DNA of 6,915 nucleotides from Phycisphaerales bacterium UBA1845 (GTDB lineage Bacteria > Planctomycetota > Phycisphaerae > UBA1845): NCBI GenBank assembly GCA_002338715.1, contig DDIR01000029.1, positions 1 to 6,915 of the forward strand, written 5' to 3'. Below are positions 1 to 4,562 of this stretch, one piece after another (position 1 is the first letter of the stretch; each line of letters starts with the position of its first letter). Under the pieces are notes generated by a model. That model was not told the origin of the DNA. It was given only the letters and a program-made list of their open reading frames with translations, and did no database searches. Made by a program: the position numbers and the translations under genes.

Positions 1-373
1 TGAAGAAAAAGCAGCAGCAGAAGCCGCAGCGGCTGCCAATCCAAAACCCGCCGATCTTCCCCTGGAAGAAATCGAACTGCCATCATTCGATCAGGAAGAA
101 GTCTATACCGAATACACGCAGCCGCTCAGCTTGCTGCATGACGTTCAACTCCACGTCAAAATTGAACTCGGTCGAACCCGCATGTTTGTGGAAGACGTGT
201 TGCGTCTCAGTGAAGGCAGCGTTGTCGAATTGGACAGACTTGCAGGTGACCCTGTGGACGTCTTTGTCAACGACCGATTGATCGCCCGGGGGGAAGTCCT
301 GGTGCTCAACGACAATTTCTGCATTCGCGTCAGCGAGATTGTTTCAAATTCAGAAGACCGTGCAGCCGGCTAG
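1..373 (+). CDS. fliN: FliN, flagellar motor switch protein, C-terminal part (5' end outside window)
   Basis: FliN forms, with FliM and FliG, the cytoplasmic C-ring that switches rotor direction and helps dock export substrates. The reading frame is open from base 2 and gives 123 residues ending in TAG at 371-373; the true start lies upstream. The first ~22 visible residues are a low-complexity Ala/Glu/Pro linker, followed by an acidic stretch (about 22-38). The SpoA/FliN domain covers about residues 44-116: it begins with [18 protein letters not shown], continues through the [20 protein letters not shown] core, and ends in the family's 'N-D-N-F' strand, here [12 protein letters not shown]. 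Most FliN proteins I know have Gly where this one has Cys (NENFGVRI). A TTG at 131 could be called as a start but would cut into the domain's lead-in, and the open frame upstream argues against it. It is first in the visible operon, 44 nt before fliO. FliM and FliY share the SpoA domain, but the short C-terminal end fits FliN best. Confidence 0.9.
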   Translation, partial: EEKAAAEAAAAANPKPADLPLEEIELPSFDQEEVYTEYTQPLSLLHDVQLHVKIELGRTRMFVEDVLRLSEGSVVELDRLAGDPVDVFVNDRLIARGEVLVLNDNFCIRVSEIVSNSEDRAAG

Positions 374-407
374 CCCGGAATCTGCGATCAACACTCAAGT
401 CAAAAGC

Positions 408-413
408 GAGGTG
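408..413 (+). promoter_or_regulatory. Ribosome binding site of fliO
   Basis: GAGGTG lies just ahead of the ATG at 418, with GAGG ending 6 nt before the start codon, a good Shine-Dalgarno spacing. It supports the 418 start, which also yields an intact signal peptide. The site forms the 3' arm of a possible weak hairpin (391-396 ACACTC with 408-414 GAGGTGT, one bulged G). Confidence 0.6.
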
Positions 414-417
414 TCGA

Positions 418-1428
418 ATGGAGTCGACCAAACGTTTCGCAATCACTTTCGTCGCGACAGTGACCGTGCTCACGTTACCTGCATTGGCTGACAATCAATC
501 ACGGGCCAATACGCCCGTCGAATTGTCCGAGCACGTACAGGCGGCTGCAACACTTGATGAGCAACAGTTTGTCGATGCCGACTCGGGTGAAATCCGATAC
601 GCCATCAAGCAAGCCGACGAAGGTCAGGTCGAAGCGGACATCGATGCGACGATTGAGACTGCGCCTTCTCAATTGGAATATGAAGGAGCGGACGAAGCGG
701 TCGAGAATACTGTGCTTTCGGGCATGGGTGAGGACGCAGTGATCCCACGGCGCGTGTCGCATCAATCGTCAGAAGAAATCGTCCGCGCCGGACAGGCGTC
801 GGTTCCTTGGTATCGCAGTCCGTTCATTGCACTGGTGGTTGTGCTCGGTGTTATCGCCGCAGTGGCGACCGGTGTTCGACGTTGGGTGCCCGCTGCACGT
901 TCGGTGTCTTCTGATCAACTGCGCGTGGTGGGGCGGACGGCGATTTCGTCAAAACAGTCAGCCGTCCTGCTACACGTTGGCAAGCGCGTCGTACTTTTGG
1001 GCGTGACGTCCGACCGGGTCAATACGCTGGCCGAGATCACGGACGAATCAGAGGTCGCGCAATTGGTCGGGCAAGCCAAGTCGGCGGAATCGAAGGCAAG
1101 TGGTTTCGACACTAGCGGTATCGATTCAATCGGCATTAAGTCGAGTGAATTCGACGCAGCGTTGGCCCGTGAATTCGAGCAGTACGAAGAGTCCGAAGCC
1201 AACACCCAAACGCCCCAAGCCGACAGCCAGCCGACGGAAGTCGCCACCCATCCAGAGGTCGAAGTGGCGCTGCCCCAAGACGTTGTGGAGGTATCCGAAA
1301 CGCCAGAACCCATCGAAGCGCCCGTTGCATCTGAACCCGTGACGGCGGAGGCCAAGAAGTCCAACGGTCAGCCCCCCAAGCATCTGAATGATCTGCTGGC
1401 GAGGCTCCGGTCGTTTCAAAAGTCGTAA
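418..1428 (+). CDS. fliO: FliO, flagellar export-gate assembly protein, unusually long
   Basis: FliO is a bitopic inner-membrane protein that promotes assembly of the FliP/FliR export core and is not itself a transport component. The 336 residues show four parts. Residues 1-24 look like a Sec signal peptide (KR n-region, hydrophobic core, PALA before D25). Residues 25-130 are a soluble, strongly acidic, low-complexity segment expected outside the membrane. One transmembrane helix spans about 134-152 (FIALVVVLGVIAAVATG), followed by RRW. The FliO domain proper is about 164-220, with the family pattern LRVVGRTAISSKQSAVLLHVGKR in two pieces ending at the V-x-LLGVT strand. A Pro/Glu-rich acidic tail follows, ending in a basic helix-like segment KHLNDLLARLRSF (321-333). 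E. coli FliO is about 120 residues, so both flanks are expanded; Bacillus FliO also carries a signal peptide and is longer. Identity rests on the TM-plus-domain pattern and the position directly before fliP, because FliO sequence is weakly conserved. Confidence 0.85.
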   Translation: MESTKRFAITFVATVTVLTLPALADNQSRANTPVELSEHVQAAATLDEQQFVDADSGEIRYAIKQADEGQVEADIDATIETAPSQLEYEGADEAVENTVLSGMGEDAVIPRRVSHQSSEEIVRAGQASVPWYRSPFIALVVVLGVIAAVATGVRRWVPAARSVSSDQLRVVGRTAISSKQSAVLLHVGKRVVLLGVTSDRVNTLAEITDESEVAQLVGQAKSAESKASGFDTSGIDSIGIKSSEFDAALAREFEQYEESEANTQTPQADSQPTEVATHPEVEVALPQDVVEVSETPEPIEAPVASEPVTAEAKKSNGQPPKHLNDLLARLRSFQKS

Positions 1429-1438
1429 TCCGCGCTGC

Positions 1439-1456
1439 ATTCACGGCAGCGTGAAT
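1439..1456 (+). other. Perfect inverted repeat (hairpin) between fliO and fliP
   Basis: ATTCACG (1439-1445) and CGTGAAT (1450-1456) are perfectly complementary around a 4-nt GCAG loop. The stem can extend past one C-A mismatch by G1437-C1458 and T1436-A1459. It begins 10 nt after the fliO stop codon and ends 18 nt before the fliP Shine-Dalgarno. No T-run follows (the downstream bases are ACACAATCG), so it does not look like an intrinsic terminator. It could be an mRNA processing or stability element, or a palindromic protein site. The repeat is seen directly; any function is inferred. Confidence 0.55.
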
Positions 1457-1474
1457 ACACAATCGATTTGGCGC

Positions 1475-1481
1475 TAAGGAG
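1475..1481 (+). promoter_or_regulatory. Strong ribosome binding site of fliP
   Basis: TAAGGAG ends 6 nt before the ATG at 1488. It is one of the two closest matches to the Shine-Dalgarno consensus in the window and settles the fliP start in favour of 1488 over the in-frame ATG at 1530, which would lose the basic n-region of the signal peptide. Confidence 0.8.
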
Positions 1482-1487
1482 TGGCGC

Positions 1488-2315
1488 ATGTTTTTCGAGC
1501 ATGGATGCTCAAATCGCAGACGTTGGTTGATGTTCGCCCTGATCACGCTGGTCGTGGTCAGCGCGACCTCGTCTGTTTCTGCGCAGACGTCGACCGGTAT
1601 CGACAATCCGGCAGGTATTCCAGACCTGCGCGGCGTGTTACCGACGGCTGACAGCGCCAAGGGCGTCACCTCCACGCTCCAAATCCTCGTATTGATGACG
1701 GTGCTGACGTTGGTGCCGGCATTGCTCGTTTTGATGACGAGCTTCACCCGCATCATCGTCGTGCTAGCGCTGCTTCGACAAGCGTTGGCCACCCCGCAAT
1801 TGCCTCCGAGCCAGGTGCTACTGGGGCTTTCGATGTTTATCACCATCGCGGTCATGGCTCCAACGTTCGACAAGGTCTACTCCGATGCCGTGACGCCATA
1901 CCTGAACAAGGAGCTTTCGCAGCGTGAGGCCCTCGACATCGGCATGGGACACATGCGCGATTTCATGTATCGCCAGATCGAAGCGTCAGAAAACCACGAA
2001 GACATCTATCTGTTTGAAGAGTACCGGCGGGGCGCACCGATTCCCGAGGATCAGAGTCTGCGGTTGGCCGACGTCAAGACAACGTCGCTGATTCCCGCAT
2101 TTATCCTGAGCGAATTGAAGACCGCGTTTGTCATGGGATTTCGGATCTACCTTCCGTTCCTGGTGATCGACATGGTCATCGCGTCGATTCTGATTTCGAT
2201 GGGCATGATGATGCTGCCGCCCGTGTTGATTTCATTGCCGTTCAAATTGTTGCTCTTTGTCCTGGCAGACGGTTGGCACCTGATTGTGCAATCGCTTCTG
2301 TATAGCTTCATGTAA
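1488..2315 (+). CDS. fliP: FliP, flagellar type III export-gate protein
   Basis: FliP forms the pentameric core of the FliP5-FliQ4-FliR1 export channel in the membrane at the base of the flagellum. The 275-residue protein begins with a likely cleavable signal peptide (residues 1-32: CSNRRR n-region, hydrophobic stretch, SVSA before Q33), as is usual for FliP. Hydrophobic helices lie at about 65-87, 105-125, 205-232 and 245-272. Family hallmarks are MTSFTRIIVVLALLRQAL (83-100) followed by PPSQVLLGL, the REFM-like segment MRDFMYRQ (156-163), PAFILSELKTAF (203-214), FLVIDMVIASIL (224-235), and the methionine cluster GMMMLPP (239-245) that forms the pore gasket in known structures. PFKLLLFVLADGW (251-263) also matches closely. 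The length fits the family with an added N-terminal spacer (33-60). It lies 59 nt after fliO and 35 nt before fliQ, the classic order. Alternatives such as SctR of injectisomes are unlikely given the flagellar neighbours and the signal peptide. Confidence 0.97.
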   Translation: MFFEHGCSNRRRWLMFALITLVVVSATSSVSAQTSTGIDNPAGIPDLRGVLPTADSAKGVTSTLQILVLMTVLTLVPALLVLMTSFTRIIVVLALLRQALATPQLPPSQVLLGLSMFITIAVMAPTFDKVYSDAVTPYLNKELSQREALDIGMGHMRDFMYRQIEASENHEDIYLFEEYRRGAPIPEDQSLRLADVKTTSLIPAFILSELKTAFVMGFRIYLPFLVIDMVIASILISMGMMMLPPVLISLPFKLLLFVLADGWHLIVQSLLYSFM

Positions 2316-2326
2316 CCAGAGACTTT

Positions 2327-2346
2327 CCGCCTGTTGGGTCGGGCGG
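2327..2346 (+). other. GC-rich inverted repeat ahead of fliQ
   Basis: CCGCC (2327-2331) can pair with GGCGG (2342-2346) around a 10-nt loop. The 3' arm abuts GGTGA (2345-2349), the only Shine-Dalgarno-like bases before the ATG at 2351, so a folded transcript could hide that start. TTT at 2324-2326 could add pairs with AAA at 2349-2351 around two bulged bases. The repeat is visible, but whether it folds or matters in vivo is inference, and a 5-bp stem with this loop could arise by chance. Confidence 0.35.
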
Positions 2347-2350
2347 TGAA

Positions 2351-2626
2351 ATGAAAGCAGGCGATATGGAATTCACCGAAGCACTCGATATGGGTCGTGA
2401 CGCCTTCATGATGGCGTTGATGACGGCTGCCCCCATTCTGCTGATCGGGTTGGTGGTCGGTCTGATTATTTCACTGTTTCAGGCGGTCACGCAGTTGCAG
2501 GAGCAGACGCTGACGTTTGTTCCAAAGATCGCGGCGATGATTATTGCGGCGATGTTCTTTATTCCCTGGATCGCGACGCGAATGCTCGACTACACGCAAT
2601 CGCTTTTTCACTTTAATCAATGGTAA
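2351..2626 (+). CDS. fliQ: FliQ, flagellar type III export-gate protein
   Basis: FliQ is a two-helix membrane protein; four copies wrap the FliP/FliR core of the export gate. The 91-residue product has helical hydrophobic segments at about 20-45 and 56-78, joined by the conserved loop QAVTQLQEQTLTFVPKI (44-60), which matches the family's QAxTQIxExTLSFIPKI. The C-terminal LDYTQSLF also fits. Start choice is uncertain: ATG 2351 has only GGTGA immediately upstream, while the in-frame ATG at 2366 (MEFTEALDMG) lines up exactly with the E. coli FliQ start (MTPESVMMMG) and would give 86 residues, but has only a weak AGG upstream. I keep the longer form, with the shorter nearly as likely. The stop is TAA at 2624-2626, and fliR begins 6 nt later, suggesting translational coupling. 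Confidence 0.95.
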   Translation: MKAGDMEFTEALDMGRDAFMMALMTAAPILLIGLVVGLIISLFQAVTQLQEQTLTFVPKIAAMIIAAMFFIPWIATRMLDYTQSLFHFNQW

Positions 2627-2632
2627 AGCAGC

Positions 2633-3418
2633 ATGGCCAACGATGACATCATCATGCTGATTGCACGCGGCCCGCTCTTTCTGCCGCTTTATACGCTGGT
2701 CATGTTCCGCATCAGCGGACTTATGATCTCGGCGCCGCTGTATGGCAGCACCACCGTTCCAGCTCGAATTCGCGTGGGCTTGGCCGCGGTGATCGCGCTG
2801 GCGATGTTTCCCGTTGTCGCGCCGAGCCTTCCGACCGATTTGAACTGGGCGACCGGGCTCGTTGGTGTGTTTGGCGAGTTGATCATCGGTCTGGTGCTGG
2901 GGTTGACCACGACGATCGTATTCACCGGAATCCAGTTGGCTGGCATGGTCATCGGTCAGCAAGCCGGTCTTGGATTGGGACAGGTCTTCAATCCGGCGCT
3001 CGATTCAAACACAACCATCATCGGACAGTTGTTTTTCCTTGTCGCGTTGACGTCGTTCATCCTGATGGGCGGACATCGCGAATTGATGCGGGCGCTGCTC
3101 GACACGTTCAGTTCGATTCCGGTCATGTCGTATCGGAGCGAGCCCAAGATTCTGGAACTGCTGGCCGACGTGCTGACCACGAGCATGGTGACGGCGCTGC
3201 GATTGGTCGCGCCGGTTCTCATGTCACTGTTTGTCACAACGCTCGTGCTCGGGTTTGTGTCGAGAACGATGCCGCAAATGAACATCCTGTCGGTCGGTTT
3301 TGTCGTTCGCACGCTCGTGGCGCTCGCGGTGGCTGGGCTTGCGTTGTCAGCGGCAGATGGACTTTTTGATTCGGTCTTTTCAAAAACGATCATGGACAGC
3401 CGACTGTTCTTCAATTGA
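2633..3418 (+). CDS. fliR: FliR, flagellar type III export-gate protein
   Basis: FliR is the single-copy subunit of the FliP/FliQ/FliR channel and closes the helical assembly in the inner membrane. The 261-residue protein is hydrophobic with about six membrane segments (roughly 16-36, 44-62, 75-100, 127-146, 184-209, 220-243). Family features are FRISGLMISAPLYGS (25-39) followed by TVPARIRVGLA, the segment AGMVIGQQAGLGLGQVFNP (103-121), then GQLFFLVALTSFILMGGHRE (131-150), and PQMNILSVGFVVR (214-226), close to the usual PQMNVFxxGFPLK. The length matches the typical ~260. The start is constrained: the fliQ stop TAA at 2624 is in the same frame, so ATG 2633 is the first possible start. No Shine-Dalgarno is evident in the 6-nt gap, so translation probably depends on ribosomes finishing fliQ. 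SctT of injectisomes is the alternative but does not fit the neighbours. Confidence 0.96.
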   Translation: MANDDIIMLIARGPLFLPLYTLVMFRISGLMISAPLYGSTTVPARIRVGLAAVIALAMFPVVAPSLPTDLNWATGLVGVFGELIIGLVLGLTTTIVFTGIQLAGMVIGQQAGLGLGQVFNPALDSNTTIIGQLFFLVALTSFILMGGHRELMRALLDTFSSIPVMSYRSEPKILELLADVLTTSMVTALRLVAPVLMSLFVTTLVLGFVSRTMPQMNILSVGFVVRTLVALAVAGLALSAADGLFDSVFSKTIMDSRLFFN

Positions 3419-3462
3419 TCGAACGATTCAGGCAAAGCAATCGGATGGGAATGTAAGAGTCA

Positions 3463-4548
3463 ATGGCAGATCAGGCTGGAGAAAAAACTGAAGCCGCAAC
3501 GCCCAAACGCAGGCAGGAAGCCCGCGAAAAGGGACAGGTGGCGAAGAGTCAGGATCTTTCGGCTGCGGTCGTGACACTGGCGGCGCTGCTGGCGATCCAG
3601 TTTTTTGGCCCGGCGATGTGGAAGAAGTTGCTGGGATTGATGGAGATTGGGTTGCAGCCGGCGGATTCGCTGACCGGTGGCGAGTTGGGAGCGTTGGCTG
3701 GCTCGTTCGCGGGCGTGATGATGTGGATGTTGGTGCCGATCATGGTGATCGTGTTCATCGCGGCACTGGTGACGCTGTACTGGCAGGTCGGTTGGCTCTT
3801 TACCTGGCATCCGGTGACGCCGTCGCTCTCGAAGATCAATCCGCTGCAAGGCATCAAGCGGATGTTTTCGCCGCGGACGGCTGTCTCGACCGCGATCAAC
3901 ATCGGCAAGATGACGCTGATGGTCGGCGTCGTTTATTGGACAGTTTCCAGCACGATCAGCCAGATCCTGTACGCATCGAGCATGGCCTACATCGACATTT
4001 ATCGATTGGCGGCGTCGATGGTGTTCGACATTGGTTTGCGATTGGCGATCGTGATGCTGATTCTCGCGTTGATCGACTACACGTATCAAAAACGGCGTCA
4101 TGAAAAAGACCTCCGCATGAGCAAGGAAGAAGTTCGCGAAGAACTCAAGCACATGGAAGGCGATCCGCTGATGAAACGCCGCCGCCGCGAAGTGCAGATG
4201 AAACTGGCGATGCAGCGGTTGCAACGTGACGTGCCCAAAGCCGACGTCATCATCACCAACCCGACGCACTTGTCGATCGCCCTGCGCTACGATGCTGAAA
4301 CGATGGCCGCTCCAAAGGTCATCGCCAAAGGCGCGGACTGGATGGCGATGCGGATTCGGCAGATTGCTGCCGCCCACGCGGTGCCGATCGTCGAACGCAA
4401 GGAACTCGCCCGCATGATGTACGACGTGGTCGACGTGGGGCAGGAAGTCCCGCATCGATTCTATGAAGCCATCGCGGAAGTGTTGGCATATGTCTATGAA
4501 CTGTCCGGTAGAAAGTTGGGACCGCGTCCGGTTTCATTGGCGTCCTAG
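3463..4548 (+). CDS. flhB: FlhB, flagellar export switch protein with NPTH autocleavage site
   Basis: FlhB binds the FliP/FliQ/FliR core and controls the switch from rod/hook to filament substrates through self-cleavage. The 361 residues start with the conserved cytoplasmic KTEAATPKRRQEAREKGQV (8-26) and AKSQDL. Four membrane segments follow at about 33-50, 84-107, 143-165 and 184-206. A charged linker (210-255) carries MSKEEVREELKHMEGDP, as in the family. The autocleavage motif NPTH is at residues 266-269 (bases 4258-4269), with cleavage expected between N266 and P267. The C-terminal domain continues with the KGADWMAMRIRQIA helix (289-302) and VPIVERKELARMMY (307-320), where many homologues have NPPLAR. 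The length is near the usual 350-380. AAGAG at 3455-3459 is a weak, close-set ribosome binding site; an ATG at 3451 is followed at once by TAA and cannot serve. The gene is 44 nt after fliR and 14 nt before flhA. SctU of injectisomes shares the motif, but the context is flagellar. Confidence 0.97.
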   Translation: MADQAGEKTEAATPKRRQEAREKGQVAKSQDLSAAVVTLAALLAIQFFGPAMWKKLLGLMEIGLQPADSLTGGELGALAGSFAGVMMWMLVPIMVIVFIAALVTLYWQVGWLFTWHPVTPSLSKINPLQGIKRMFSPRTAVSTAINIGKMTLMVGVVYWTVSSTISQILYASSMAYIDIYRLAASMVFDIGLRLAIVMLILALIDYTYQKRRHEKDLRMSKEEVREELKHMEGDPLMKRRRREVQMKLAMQRLQRDVPKADVIITNPTHLSIALRYDAETMAAPKVIAKGADWMAMRIRQIAAAHAVPIVERKELARMMYDVVDVGQEVPHRFYEAIAEVLAYVYELSGRKLGPRPVSLAS

Positions 4549-4551
4549 GAG
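4547..4551 (+). promoter_or_regulatory. Ribosome binding site of flhA overlapping the flhB stop codon
   Basis: AGGAG at 4547-4551 shares its first two bases with the flhB TAG stop (4546-4548). It lies 11 nt before the flhA ATG at 4563, somewhat longer than ideal. A ribosome terminating flhB would sit on this site, so flhA translation is probably coupled to flhB. Confidence 0.65.
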
Positions 4552-4562
4552 AACGCGAGTAG

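Noticed and set aside
131..373. A separate short gene starting at TTG 131
   Set aside because: The frame is open to the left edge of the window and the SpoA domain lead-in continues upstream, so this is simply the 3' part of fliN.
1439..1470. Intrinsic terminator between fliO and fliP
   Set aside because: The hairpin is clean but no run of T follows it, and an operon-internal terminator before fliP would be unexpected.
1136..1873. 245-codon minus-strand open frame spanning the fliO end and fliP start
   Set aside because: It crosses two genuine genes and the gap between them, has no recognisable motif and no clear ribosome binding site.
2274..2290. Sigma-54-like promoter TGGCAC...TGCA near the fliP 3' end
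   Set aside because: The GG and GC elements are 11 nt apart rather than the required 10, and the bases encode the strongly conserved DGWHLIVQ segment of FliP, which explains them.
3460..4455. 331-codon open frame on the minus strand opposite flhB
   Set aside because: Composition is extremely His/Arg/Gln/Asp-rich with no membrane or domain pattern, and it is a mirror of the flhB codons including the NPTH region.
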